A stretch of DNA of 64,000 nt from positions 1,612,001-1,676,000 of the forward strand of contig NZ_CP159486.1 in the NCBI RefSeq assembly GCF_041902845.1, given 5' to 3'. The stretch is from Limibacterium fermenti (GTDB taxonomy: Bacteria; Bacteroidota; Bacteroidia; Bacteroidales; Dysgonomonadaceae). The notes beneath the pieces were generated by a model. That model made no database searches. It had not been told where the DNA came from and worked only from the letters and a program-made list of their open reading frames with translations. A program made the translations under genes and the position numbers. Shown one piece after another: positions 8,355 through 17,616 of the stretch. How positions within the stretch are numbered: the first letter of the stretch is position 1; each line of letters opens with the position of its first letter.

Positions 8355-9374
8355 ATGAAAATGTACAACTTTTTCAGGTTTGCACCCTTGACGGCTTTGC
8401 TGTTGCTTGCTTCTTGCGGTGGAAATGCATCAAAAGATCAGGGCGAAGAAACGAAAAGCGCCCCAAGAGTCCGTGTGGAGGAAGTGAAGTTGGTGCCGGT
8501 AGAGCAACGCTCTACTTTCACGGCCACCGTCGAAGCGGAAGCTGTCAATAACATCGCACCCGCCATCGGGGGACGTATCCGCCGCATATTGGTCGATGTG
8601 GGCTCCTTCGTGCGACGCGGGCAGGTGTTGGTGCATATGGACCGCACGACTTTATCGCAGCAGGAAACGCAGTTGGTGACGCTCAAAAGGGATTATGAGC
8701 GCTACAAGGAACTGTATGACGTGGGGGGAATCTCCAAACAACAACTCGATCAGGCGAAGACGCAACTCGATGTGGCCGAATCGTCTTTCGATAATTTGAA
8801 CGAAAACACGGTGCTGACGAGTCCCATCAACGGCGTGGTGACCGCTCGCAATTACGATCCCGGAGATGTTGCTGCCGGACTGCCGGTGCTCACCGTTCAG
8901 AATATCAATCCCGTAAAAGTATTGATAAACGTGTCGGAATCATATTATAATCAGGTGGTCAAAGGGATGGAAGTTGAAGTGAACATTGAAGCCCTGAATA
9001 ACGAAACCTTCAAAGGAAAGGTGTCGTTGATTCATCCTACGCTCGACCCCGTGTCGCATACCTTTCCGGTGGAAGTTCAGGTAAGTAACGGCGATCAACG
9101 CATTCGCCCGGGAATGTTTTCTCGTGTGACGATGAATTTCGGTGCGAACGACCGTCCGTTGGTGACGGATCTGGCCGTGCTCAAACAAACCGGTTCAAAC
9201 GACCGCTACGTATTTGTGGAAAAAGACGGAAAAGCGATATACACCCTTGTGCAACTTGGCGCCCGTTTGGATGACAAATACGAAATCGTGTCGGGACTGG
9301 TGGCCGGCGACAAGGTGATTGTGCAGGGAAATACATCTTTGATAGACGGAACGCCTGTAGAAGTGGTTGAGTGA
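8355..9374 (+). CDS. RND efflux periplasmic adaptor (membrane fusion lipoprotein)
   Basis: 339 residues. A lipobox (LLLLAS-C21) makes it a lipoprotein. It has the HlyD/AcrA layout: a beta-barrel/lipoyl half (APAIGGRIRRILVDVGSFVRRGQVLVHMD), a short coiled-coil hairpin (LVTLKRDYERYKELYDVGGISKQQLDQAKTQLDVAE), the second lipoyl half (VLTSPINGVVTARNYDPGDV) and the C-terminal beta domain. It joins the inner-membrane RND pump to the TolC-type channel, whose genes flank it. The spacer to the permease gene contains period-7 repeats that begin almost at this stop codon. Confidence 0.94.
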   Translation: MKMYNFFRFAPLTALLLLASCGGNASKDQGEETKSAPRVRVEEVKLVPVEQRSTFTATVEAEAVNNIAPAIGGRIRRILVDVGSFVRRGQVLVHMDRTTLSQQETQLVTLKRDYERYKELYDVGGISKQQLDQAKTQLDVAESSFDNLNENTVLTSPINGVVTARNYDPGDVAAGLPVLTVQNINPVKVLINVSESYYNQVVKGMEVEVNIEALNNETFKGKVSLIHPTLDPVSHTFPVEVQVSNGDQRIRPGMFSRVTMNFGANDRPLVTDLAVLKQTGSNDRYVFVEKDGKAIYTLVQLGARLDDKYEIVSGLVAGDKVIVQGNTSLIDGTPVEVVE

Positions 9375-9378
9375 TTAT

Positions 9379-9427
9379 AATTACAAATTACGAATTACGA
9401 ATTACAAATTGCAAAATACAAATTACG
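9379..9427. repeat. 7-bp tandem repeat, family C (ATTACRA)
   Basis: About seven copies of the heptamer ATTACGA/ATTACAA lie between the adaptor stop codon (9374) and the RND start (9468). The block is noncoding and sits inside the operon. The same word recurs at 63346-63405, and as its complement at 49408-49466. Confidence 0.88.
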
Positions 9428-9467
9428 GAAACGCGCGGTAGTGCGCAATAATCAACAATAACAGATA

Positions 9468-12400
9468 ATGAAATTATATGAATCGTCCGTAAAGAATCCG
9501 GTAGGAACCTCTTTGATATTTATCGGGATTGTCCTTATCGGTATTCTATTTTACCGGCAATTACCTATCGACTTATATCCGGAGATGGATTTGAACATCA
9601 TCTCCGTCATGACGACTTATTCGGGTGCCGGAGCCGACGACGTGGAAGCAAATGTTACCCGTCCGTTAGAAGATGCGCTCAACTCTACCGAAAACCTGAA
9701 AGAGCTTACTTCGCAATCGAGGGACGGTATGTCGCTGATCATTTTGCAATTCGATTATGGCGTACCCATCGATAACATCATGAACGATGTGCGCGATAAG
9801 ATTGAGATGATCTATTCGTTTTTACCGGAAGGAACCGAAAAGCCTATCATCATGAAATTCAGTTCGGATATGATTCCGGTGATGACGCTCTCAGCAACCG
9901 CCAAAGAGAGTTCCGATGCGTTGTATAAGATCCTCGACGACCAGGTGGCCAATCCGCTTAACCGTATCCCCGGCGTGGGAACCGTTTCGGTGACGGGCGC
10001 GCCGCAGCGGGAAATACAAGTGAACATCATCCCCGAAAAGCTCGAAGGGTATAACCTTTCGCTCGAACAGGTGGCACAGGTGATTGCAGCCGAAAATACC
10101 AACATCCCTGCGGGGAATTTCGATATCGGTTCGCAAACATATATGTTGCGTCTCGAAGGCGAATTCGACGATAGTCGCGAACTCAATAATATCATCGTTG
10201 GAAACAGCCAGGGACACGCCATTTATCTGCGCGATGTGGCGGTGGTAAAAGATACCGTCGAGAACCGTGTACAGGAGAATTATACCAATGGTCAACGAAG
10301 CGCTTCGATTGTGGTGCAGAAGCAGTCGGGAGCAAACACGGTGGCTATCGCCCAGGCGGTGAAAGAGCAGATACCTTTACTACAGAAAAATCTGCCGCCC
10401 GATATCAAGATCGAAACGGTCATGGATACGTCCGATCACATCATCGCCTCCATCAACAGCTTGCTGGAAACCATTATACTGGCGCTGATTATCGTGGGTC
10501 TTGTGGTGTTGTTCTTTTTAGGACGATGGCGGGCGACCATCATTATTATGCTCGCCATTCCCATCTCGCTGATCGGCTCTTTTATTTATTTGTATCTTAC
10601 CGGAAGTAGTTTAAACATTATATCGCTCTCGGCTCTGACTATCACGATCGGGTTGGTGGTGGACGATGCTATTGTGGTGTTGGAAAATATCACCACGCAT
10701 ATCGAACGCGGCAGTCGTCCGCGACAGGCCGCCGTATACGGAACCGAAGAGGTGTCGTTGTCTATCATCGCTTCTACGCTGACGATTGTGGCGGTGTTCT
10801 TGCCCATGACGATGGTGGGTGGTTTTGCCGGTATCATGTTTAAGCAATTGGGATGGATGGTTTCGATCATCATCACCTTATCGCTTATCATCTCCATGAC
10901 GCTGACTCCGATGATGTCGTCACGGATGCTTCGATCCGAAAAAGATCGGGTGGCCGGGGCATTCGACAAATGGTACAACAAGCATATTCTTCCGATGCTC
11001 GATGGTCTCGATTCCTGGTATGCCCGTGTGGTAAACCGCGTGGTGCGGCATCGGGGTTTGGTGATGACGGTGATGGTGGTCGTCCTTATTGCCGGAATGA
11101 TTGTCAGCTTCGTCACGTTAAAGACGGAGTTTATGCCGGCTTCGGATAACAATGAAATTACCATGACGCTGGAAATGCCTACGGGAACCCGCATGGAAAT
11201 TGCCCGCGAAACCGGCGCCAGAATATCGGATATGCTGCGGCAGAATTATCCCGAAATCGAAATCGTATCGTTTTCGGTTGGTCAAGCCGATGAAGACAAT
11301 GTGTGGGCGGTTTTGTCGGAAAATGCATCCAATATCATGTCGTATAATATTCGTCTTGTAAAAGCAAACGAAAGAGATAAATCGATTTTCCAGATTGCCG
11401 ATGAAATACGCGGTCAACTCTCGCTCTTTCCGGAATTGTACCGGTATAAGGTGACCAGTGGGGGAGATGAGACATCCATGACGGGTGAATCGACCTTAGA
11501 CGTGGAAATATATGGATATGATTTGGCCGTTACCGACCGGATTGCCGCTGAACTTAAAGACAAGTTGACCGATATAGAGGGTCTTCGTAATGTGAACATA
11601 TCCCGTAAGGATTACCGTATGGAGTACCAGATTCGGTTCGATCGCGAAAAATTATCCCTTAACGGGCTGACGATGAGTACTGCGGCAACCGCCGTAAGAA
11701 ACCGGATCAACGGATTGACCATGACTCAGTTTCGCGAAGATGGCGATGAGTACGATATCCGGGTGAGATATGACGAACGCTACCGTCAGTCGTTGGAAGA
11801 TATACAAAATATCTTGATATATACTCCGACGGGAGCAGCCGTGCGTGTGCGCGACCTCGGCACGGTGGAAGAAGGGGCTTCGCTTCCGCAAATCGACCGT
11901 AAGGACCGTGAACGTATTGTTACGGTACAGGCCAGTATTTATAATCGTGCGCTCAACGAAGTGGTGGTCGATATGCAGAAAGCGATCGATTCGACCGATA
12001 TTCCTTCCGGCGTGGGCATACAAATCGGTGGCGCGTTTGAAGATCAGCAGGAATCGTTCGGCGAACTGGGTATGTTGTTGATCATAGTGGTGCTTCTCGT
12101 GTATATCGTGATGGCTTCGCAGTTCGAGTCGCTCACTTATCCGTTTATTATAATGCTTACGGTACCGTTTGCTTTTGTCGGCTCTTTCTTGCTGATGACG
12201 CTTTGGGGCACTTCGTTGGGTGTGATGGCTTTTGTGGGACTGATCATGTTGGTCGGTATGGTGGTGAAAAACGGTATCGTGATGATCGACTATATCAATT
12301 TGAACCGCGAGCGGGGAATGTCCATTATCACGGCTGTGGTACACGGAGGGCGTTCGAGACTTCGTCCGGTATTGATGACCACGCTTACGGCTATTTTAGG

Positions 12401-12617
12401 AATGGTTCCGTTGGCTATCGGCACGGGGCAAGGCTCGGAAATGTGGCAGCCGCTCGGCGTATCGGTTATCGGCGGGATGACGTTCTCAACCATTATCACG
12501 CTGGTGTTTGTGCCGGTGTTATATTCCATCTTCGGAGGAAACGGTGTGAAACGGAAACGGAAAAATCATCGTAAACAAATTCATAAAGCCCAACAGGCGG
12601 CCGATAATACACTTTAA
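9468..12617 (+). CDS. RND efflux pump, inner membrane permease (AcrB/HAE1 family)
   Basis: 1049 residues, normal length for an AcrB-type proton-driven exporter. TM1 is at the N-terminus, followed by the first periplasmic porter domain, TM2-7 (about residues 335-520 with LSALTITIGLVVDDAIVVLENI, which carries the conserved proton-relay aspartates in TM4), the second porter domain and TM8-12 (QQESFGELGMLLIIVVLLVYIVMASQFESL; GIVMIDYINLNRERG). The C-terminal tail is basic. It forms the energised inner-membrane trimer of the pump. The upstream genes encode its adaptor and channel, and a PII-like gene starts 15 bp after its stop, so all four are probably one transcript. The sequence alone does not tell the substrate. 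Confidence 0.96.
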   Translation: MKLYESSVKNPVGTSLIFIGIVLIGILFYRQLPIDLYPEMDLNIISVMTTYSGAGADDVEANVTRPLEDALNSTENLKELTSQSRDGMSLIILQFDYGVPIDNIMNDVRDKIEMIYSFLPEGTEKPIIMKFSSDMIPVMTLSATAKESSDALYKILDDQVANPLNRIPGVGTVSVTGAPQREIQVNIIPEKLEGYNLSLEQVAQVIAAENTNIPAGNFDIGSQTYMLRLEGEFDDSRELNNIIVGNSQGHAIYLRDVAVVKDTVENRVQENYTNGQRSASIVVQKQSGANTVAIAQAVKEQIPLLQKNLPPDIKIETVMDTSDHIIASINSLLETIILALIIVGLVVLFFLGRWRATIIIMLAIPISLIGSFIYLYLTGSSLNIISLSALTITIGLVVDDAIVVLENITTHIERGSRPRQAAVYGTEEVSLSIIASTLTIVAVFLPMTMVGGFAGIMFKQLGWMVSIIITLSLIISMTLTPMMSSRMLRSEKDRVAGAFDKWYNKHILPMLDGLDSWYARVVNRVVRHRGLVMTVMVVVLIAGMIVSFVTLKTEFMPASDNNEITMTLEMPTGTRMEIARETGARISDMLRQNYPEIEIVSFSVGQADEDNVWAVLSENASNIMSYNIRLVKANERDKSIFQIADEIRGQLSLFPELYRYKVTSGGDETSMTGESTLDVEIYGYDLAVTDRIAAELKDKLTDIEGLRNVNISRKDYRMEYQIRFDREKLSLNGLTMSTAATAVRNRINGLTMTQFREDGDEYDIRVRYDERYRQSLEDIQNILIYTPTGAAVRVRDLGTVEEGASLPQIDRKDRERIVTVQASIYNRALNEVVVDMQKAIDSTDIPSGVGIQIGGAFEDQQESFGELGMLLIIVVLLVYIVMASQFESLTYPFIIMLTVPFAFVGSFLLMTLWGTSLGVMAFVGLIMLVGMVVKNGIVMIDYINLNRERGMSIITAVVHGGRSRLRPVLMTTLTAILGMVPLAIGTGQGSEMWQPLGVSVIGGMTFSTIITLVFVPVLYSIFGGNGVKRKRKNHRKQIHKAQQAADNTL

Positions 12618-12631
12618 AAACTTACGAACGT

Positions 12632-12925
12632 ATGAAAGCAGTAATGATTATTATGAACCAGGCGCATTACACGGAAGTGGTGGATAACCTTTCATCTTTG
12701 AATATCCGTGGTTATACGGCTTGGAAGCAAGTATACGGAAGAGGGAGCAAGACGGGTGAGCCGCATTACGGTAATCACGCATGGCCTACGGTTAATGATG
12801 CGATTATGACTATTGTCGAGGATGATCGTGTGCCGGTATTATTGAAGTATTTGAAGGACTTGGACGCTCAGCATGAAAGACTCGGTCTCCATGCCTTTGT
12901 GTGGAATATCGAGGATATGATTTGA
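12632..12925 (+). CDS. Small PII-like (ferredoxin-fold) protein of an RND operon
   Basis: A 97-residue soluble protein. The start MKAVMIIMNQAHYTEVVDNLSSLNIRGYT resembles the beta-alpha-beta start of GlnB/PII and CutA-like trimers. A short GRGSKTGEPHYGNHAWP loop sits where PII proteins carry the T-loop, but it lacks the uridylylated Tyr context of classic GlnB. The end (VPVLLKYLKDLDAQHERLGLHAFVWNIEDMI) fits the second beta-alpha-beta. It starts 15 bp after the RND permease, so it is likely co-transcribed and may report a small ligand to the pump or sense metal. That role is inference. The gene is followed by a strong hairpin at 13007-13039. Confidence 0.72.
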   Translation: MKAVMIIMNQAHYTEVVDNLSSLNIRGYTAWKQVYGRGSKTGEPHYGNHAWPTVNDAIMTIVEDDRVPVLLKYLKDLDAQHERLGLHAFVWNIEDMI

Positions 12926-13006
12926 ACCGGAGAAGATAGAGTTTCACAATAATACTTGCCTTGCCCGTGATTGTAAAGATTACCTCCGACAATGGAGCAG
13001 ATCGTT

Positions 13007-13039
13007 ACCGGAGGTGTCGTTCTAAGCGACACCTCCGGT
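13007..13039. terminator. Hairpin downstream of the RND operon (REP-like family, copy 1)
   Basis: A perfect 13-bp stem (ACCGGAGGTGTCG paired with CGACACCTCCGGT) with a 7-nt loop TTCTAAG, 82 bp after the PII-like stop. There is no clean U-tract, so it may act as an mRNA 3' stabiliser rather than a strict terminator. Stem and loop resemble hairpins at 23646-23674 and 45765-45795. Confidence 0.75.
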
Positions 13040-13706
13040 TCTTAATAAATGGTTTTCGGCCTTTAACCAAATTGATAATCTTCGGCTTGCTGAATTGATA
13101 TAGATAATATTTATAGTTTTCATAGAAAAAATCTATAAAGTATTTTTCTTTTTTATTTTCATTTCTAAAAAATTCCATTTACATTTGCCCCGTAGTGATA
13201 AATTTACTACCTGCCTTAATACGACAGAAATAATATATAAAATCCTGGTGAATGGATAAAATAATATATATTTCAATGTTACGCCTCTCGTTAATGAAAG
13301 TTAAAATATCGGGGGGGGTTATTTACATTATTTAACCAATTCTTAACCGTTTCTATTTTTACCTATGCATTCTCTTTCTTAGAAAGACCGACATTCCTTG
13401 TATGCTCCTCTATAATAAAAGCAAAAAATGGCATTGTCGTATTATCATCTGGGGTATTGTTTCGAATAGTATTTACGATTACTGAAATTACACTAGTTAT
13501 TCCGGATGTATTTCCGGATATACAGAGAAAACCAACTCTCCTGTTCTCCAACCCTCTGTTGTTATTTTCATCAAATCAAAACAATCCGAAACAGAATCCG
13601 TATTGTCTTTCGTCAAAGACGAAAGAGATAGGCTCGGTTTTTGTTTTTTTCCTTTTTTGCATTTATCATCGTCTCTCGACGAACTTTCAAATAAAATATC
13701 TACAAT
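13040..13706 (+). promoter_or_regulatory. Long leader/promoter region of the aspA operon
   Basis: A gene-free stretch of 667 bp. TACATTTG at 13180-13187 fits a -7 box but lacks a spaced TTG; used as promoter it gives a leader of about 510 nt. Inside are a G8 run (13311-13318) and a perfect 9-bp hairpin TCTTTCGTC-AAA-GACGAAAGA (13606-13626) followed by a T-rich stretch, which could be an attenuator. No known riboswitch was recognised. The ORFs that can be drawn here have no protein-like features. Confidence 0.45.
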
Positions 13707-15134
13707 ATGAATAACAAAAATTTTAATTTAAGCGGCAAAACCCGCTCAGAACATGATCTTCTGGGAAATATGGAAGTCCCTGTTGAATACTATTTCGGTA
13801 TACAAACGATGCGTGCATTGGATAATTTTAATATCAGTAGTTCCCGATTATATCATTATCCACACATAATCGTTGCCCTATCCGATGTGAAAGCGGCCGC
13901 AGCGGAAGCTAACCAAGAGCTCGGATTAATCGAACCGATTATTGCTAAAGCTATTGTGCAAGCATGTAAAGAAATTAGAAAGGGTAAATACCACGAATAT
14001 TTTGTAGTGGATATGATACAAGGTGGCGCCGGAACGTCCGTCAATATGAATGCAAATGAAGTGATTGCCAATAGGGCATTGGAAATGCTTGGGCATTCTA
14101 AAGGCGAATACACATATTGTCATCCGAACAATCATGTGAATCGGTCGCAATCTACTAACGATACGTATCCGACTGCTATGAAAATCGCTTTGTACCGCAG
14201 TATTGGTGATTTGGTGGATACTCTTCGAAATCTCATCGTTGCCTTTCATGAAAAGGGGAAAAAATTCTCGGGCGTAATTAAAATGGGTCGAACTCAATTA
14301 CAGGATGCTGTTCCCATGACCTTAGGTCAGGAGTTTGAGGCCTTTGCGGCTACTCTGGAAGAAGAAGTCTTGTTACTGGAACGTAACCGTAAATTATTGT
14401 TAGAGATAAATATGGGTGCAACTGCGATCGGAACAGGTATCAATGCCGATCCGCGTTATGCCGAAATATGTACCCGTCATTTGGCCGAAATAACCGGCCT
14501 TCCTGTAGTAAAAGCTGAAAATATGATTGAAGCGACGAGTGATACCGGCGTTTTTATCATCAATTCTTCCACTATAAAACGGTTAGCGGTAAAAATATCT
14601 AAGATATGCAATGATTTGCGGTTATTGTCTTCCGGCCCACGAACAGGTTTAAATGAAATCAATCTTCCCCCTATGCAACCCGGCTCGTCCATCATGCCGG
14701 GAAAAGTCAATCCCGTTATCCCCGAAGTGGTGAATCAAATTGCTTTTAAGGTTATAGGCAATGACCTGACGGTAACCATGGCTTCGGAAGCCGGGCAATT
14801 GCAACTGAACGTCATGGAGCCGATTATCGTCTTCTCTCTGATGGAAAGCATATCCATCCTTATTAAGGGCTTACAAACATTGCGAAAAAAATGCATCGAA
14901 GGCATTACCGCCAATGAAGAGCATTGCAAAAATATGGTACTGCACAGTATCGGCTTGGTGACGGCTTTAAATCCTTATCTGGGCTATGAGACATCTAGCC
15001 AATTGGCCGCCGAAGCGTTGAAAACGGGGAAGGGGGTGTATGAATTGGTGCTGGAGAAGAAACTTATGGAGAAAGAAAAACTCGATGATATACTGAAACC
15101 GGAAAATATGATCAAGCCTCGAAAAATGTCATAA
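13707..15134 (+). CDS. aspA: Aspartate ammonia-lyase
   Basis: 475 residues, the family's normal length. The enzyme deaminates L-aspartate to fumarate and ammonia. The fumarase/aspartase signature GSSIMPGKVNP (flexible loop with the catalytic serine) is at about residues 326-336. Other family blocks are present: SRSEHDLLG-type start (KTRSEHDLLGNMEVP), VNRSQSTNDTYPTA and KMGRTQLQDAVPMTLGQEF. It is the first gene of a four-gene operon with a Dcu transporter, asparaginase and a porin. Asparagine or aspartate would thus be turned into fumarate, which serves as terminal electron acceptor. The pairing with dcu supports aspartase over fumarase. A long leader with a hairpin precedes it. Confidence 0.96.
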   Translation: MNNKNFNLSGKTRSEHDLLGNMEVPVEYYFGIQTMRALDNFNISSSRLYHYPHIIVALSDVKAAAAEANQELGLIEPIIAKAIVQACKEIRKGKYHEYFVVDMIQGGAGTSVNMNANEVIANRALEMLGHSKGEYTYCHPNNHVNRSQSTNDTYPTAMKIALYRSIGDLVDTLRNLIVAFHEKGKKFSGVIKMGRTQLQDAVPMTLGQEFEAFAATLEEEVLLLERNRKLLLEINMGATAIGTGINADPRYAEICTRHLAEITGLPVVKAENMIEATSDTGVFIINSSTIKRLAVKISKICNDLRLLSSGPRTGLNEINLPPMQPGSSIMPGKVNPVIPEVVNQIAFKVIGNDLTVTMASEAGQLQLNVMEPIIVFSLMESISILIKGLQTLRKKCIEGITANEEHCKNMVLHSIGLVTALNPYLGYETSSQLAAEALKTGKGVYELVLEKKLMEKEKLDDILKPENMIKPRKMS

Positions 15135-15196
15135 CGTACCGTTTTTATGAAAAAAAAGATTACAATGCAGATATCCATTGACTTATTGATAATAGT

Positions 15197-16513
15197 ATGT
15201 TGTTACAACTACTGATCGTACTGATTGCGATTATCATCGGAGCCCGCTTAGGTGGGATAGGCTTAGGCGTAATGGGTGGGATAGGGCTTGCTATTCTCAC
15301 ATTTGTCTTCGGACTTCAACCTACCTCGCCCCCTATTGATGTGATGTTGATGATTGCGGCTGTCATTTCGGCTGCTTCTTGCATGCAAGCAACCGGTGGA
15401 TTGGACTATATGGTGGATTTGGCAGAAAAGCTTTTGCGAAAGAATCCGTCCAAAGTAACCTGGATAAGCCCTATGGTAACGTATCTCTTTACGTTTGTTG
15501 CGGGAACAGGACATGTGGCTTATTCCGTTTTGCCGGTTATTGCCGAAGTGGCCACAGAGACGAAAGTAAGACCCGAACGCCCGTTGGGCGTGTCGGTGAT
15601 TGCTTCCCAGCAAGCTATTACCGCAAGCCCCATTTCGGCGGCTACCGTAGCCCTTTTAGCCCTTTTGGCGCCATTTGATGTTACCTTGTTAGATATACTG
15701 AAGATTTCGATTCCCTCTACCCTTATCGGTTGTATGGCTGCTGCCTTTTGTTCTTTGAAAGTTGGAAAAGAACTTGAAAACGATCCCGAATATCAAAGAC
15801 GTCTTCGAGAAGGTTTGCTAAACAGCCATGACAAGAGTAACAATAAAAAAAATTACAATAAGAGAAATGCTATTATTTCCATTGTGATATTTTTATCGGC
15901 AACCGTTTTCGTTGTGTTATTCGGCTCCATTCAATCGTTACGTCCGACCTTTGAGGCGAACGGAGAAATTACGCAACTGAATATGCCGTATATTATAGAA
16001 ATACTGATGTTGTCTGCGGCGGCGCTGATTCTTGTCGTAACAAGAACAAACGGATTGGAAGCAACAAAAGGATCCGTGTTTGGAGCAGGCATGCAAGCCG
16101 TCATAGCCATTTTCGGCATTGCTTGGATGGGCGATACGTTTATTCAGGGTAATCTGACTCAGATAACTGCTTCTATTCAGGAGATCATCATGCAGTACCC
16201 GTGGATTTTCGGCTTCGCCTTATTTTTTATGTCTATTCTTCTTTATAGCCAAGCGGCTACTGTTAGGGCATTAGTACCATTAGGTATCGCATTAGCGGTA
16301 TCTCCCTATACGCTTATTGCCTTATTTCCTGCGGTAAACGGATATTTTTTCATACCCAATTATCCGACTGTTGTTGCGGCAATTAATTTTGACCGGACGG
16401 GATCTACCCATATAGGTAAATATATACTGAATCACTCTTTTATGATGCCTGGTTTAGTAGCTACTACGGTAGCTATTATAGTAGGATTAGGGTTGGTACA
16501 GTTATTTTTCTGA
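15197..16513 (+). CDS. Anaerobic C4-dicarboxylate transporter (DcuA/DcuB family)
   Basis: A 438-residue polytopic inner-membrane protein with about 10-12 hydrophobic segments. The start LLQLLIVLIAIIIGARLGGIGLGVMGGIGLAIL and the block TFVAGTGHVAYSVLPVIAEVATE are characteristic of DcuA/DcuB. The family exchanges aspartate, fumarate or malate for succinate during anaerobic growth. It sits 62 bp after aspA and 33 bp before the asparaginase gene, which supports aspartate uptake coupled to succinate export. DcuA versus DcuB cannot be separated by eye. Length is normal. Confidence 0.93.
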   Translation: MLLQLLIVLIAIIIGARLGGIGLGVMGGIGLAILTFVFGLQPTSPPIDVMLMIAAVISAASCMQATGGLDYMVDLAEKLLRKNPSKVTWISPMVTYLFTFVAGTGHVAYSVLPVIAEVATETKVRPERPLGVSVIASQQAITASPISAATVALLALLAPFDVTLLDILKISIPSTLIGCMAAAFCSLKVGKELENDPEYQRRLREGLLNSHDKSNNKKNYNKRNAIISIVIFLSATVFVVLFGSIQSLRPTFEANGEITQLNMPYIIEILMLSAAALILVVTRTNGLEATKGSVFGAGMQAVIAIFGIAWMGDTFIQGNLTQITASIQEIIMQYPWIFGFALFFMSILLYSQAATVRALVPLGIALAVSPYTLIALFPAVNGYFFIPNYPTVVAAINFDRTGSTHIGKYILNHSFMMPGLVATTVAIIVGLGLVQLFF

Positions 16514-16546
16514 TTTATAATTTATTGATATTTTAATTTTATTCTT

Positions 16547-17605
16547 ATGAAAACAAAAAAAAATCTATTGTTCGTAGGGCTTTTTCTATGGCTCTCATTG
16601 GCTGTAGCCTTTGCACAAAAGCCGAATGTGTACATTTTAGCAACCGGCGGTACTATTGCAGGTACCGGGACTTCTTCTACAAAAACAACTTATACTGCCG
16701 GACAAGTGGCTATCGGCACCCTTTTGGATGCCGTACCTGAAGTAAATGAAATCGCGAATGTAACCGGAGAACAAATCGTAAAAATAGGTTCTCAGGATAT
16801 GAATGACGAGGTATGGTTGATTTTGGCGAAACGAATCAATGAATTGTTCGCCCGTGGCGATGTAGACGGTATTGTCATTACCCACGGAACCGACACGATG
16901 GAAGAAACCGCTTTTTTCCTGAACTTAACGGTCAAAAGCGATAAACCGGTTGTCTTGGTAGGTTCTATGCGCCCTTCTACCGCCATGAGTGCAGACGGAC
17001 CTTTGAATCTTTACAATGCGGTTGTGGTGGCAGCTTCTAAAGAATCTAAAGGTAAAGGAGTCTTAGTGGCTATGAATGGAATGATTTTGGGAGCTCATAA
17101 TGTATTGAAAACAAATACAGTGGAGGTGGAAACCTTTAAATCTCCCAATTCAGGCCCTTTGGGATATGTTCATAACGGTAAAGTCTTTTTCTCTGAAGTT
17201 CCCGTCAAAAAACATACATTCCAATCCGATTTTGATGTAGCTAATTTAAATGAATTACCAAAGGTCGGGATCATATACAGTTATTCAAATGTTGAAGATC
17301 ATGCTTTAAAAGCATTAATCAACAACGGCTATAAAGGAATTATCCATGCGGGTGTGGGAAATGGAAATATTCATAAGAATATTTTTCCGGGACTAGTAGA
17401 AGCTCGTAAGAAAGACATATTGGTTGTCCGTTCTTCCAGAGTTCCGACTGGTCCTACCACTCTGGATGCGGAGGTTGACGACAATAAATATCAGTTTATC
17501 GCTTCGCAAGAATTGAATCCGCAGAAAGCGCGTATTCTGTTAATGTTGGCTTTAACAAAAACTTCCGATTGGAAAAAAATACAGAATTATTTTAATGAAT
17601 ACTAA
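16547..17605 (+). CDS. ansB: Type II (periplasmic) L-asparaginase
   Basis: 352 residues with a signal peptide (MKTKKNLLFVGLFLWLSLAVAFAQ), so exported. The first catalytic threonine is in ILATGGTIAGTG (Thr36 of the precursor) and the second in HGTDTMEET at about residues 113-121. The block GSMRPSTAMSADGPLNLYNAV is typical of type II enzymes. It hydrolyses asparagine to aspartate and ammonia in the periplasm, feeding the Dcu transporter and aspartase of the same operon. The porin gene follows 11 bp later. The role in fumarate supply is inferred from this order. Confidence 0.96.
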   Translation: MKTKKNLLFVGLFLWLSLAVAFAQKPNVYILATGGTIAGTGTSSTKTTYTAGQVAIGTLLDAVPEVNEIANVTGEQIVKIGSQDMNDEVWLILAKRINELFARGDVDGIVITHGTDTMEETAFFLNLTVKSDKPVVLVGSMRPSTAMSADGPLNLYNAVVVAASKESKGKGVLVAMNGMILGAHNVLKTNTVEVETFKSPNSGPLGYVHNGKVFFSEVPVKKHTFQSDFDVANLNELPKVGIIYSYSNVEDHALKALINNGYKGIIHAGVGNGNIHKNIFPGLVEARKKDILVVRSSRVPTGPTTLDAEVDDNKYQFIASQELNPQKARILLMLALTKTSDWKKIQNYFNEY

Positions 17606-17616
17606 ATGACATAATT

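Noticed and set aside
10586..12344. Two long minus-strand frames (202 and 230 codons)
   Set aside because: Antisense to the RND permease. Histidine/arginine-rich translations typical of shadows.
13363..13714. Short frames on both strands upstream of aspA
   Set aside because: No coding features, and they overlap the leader hairpin.
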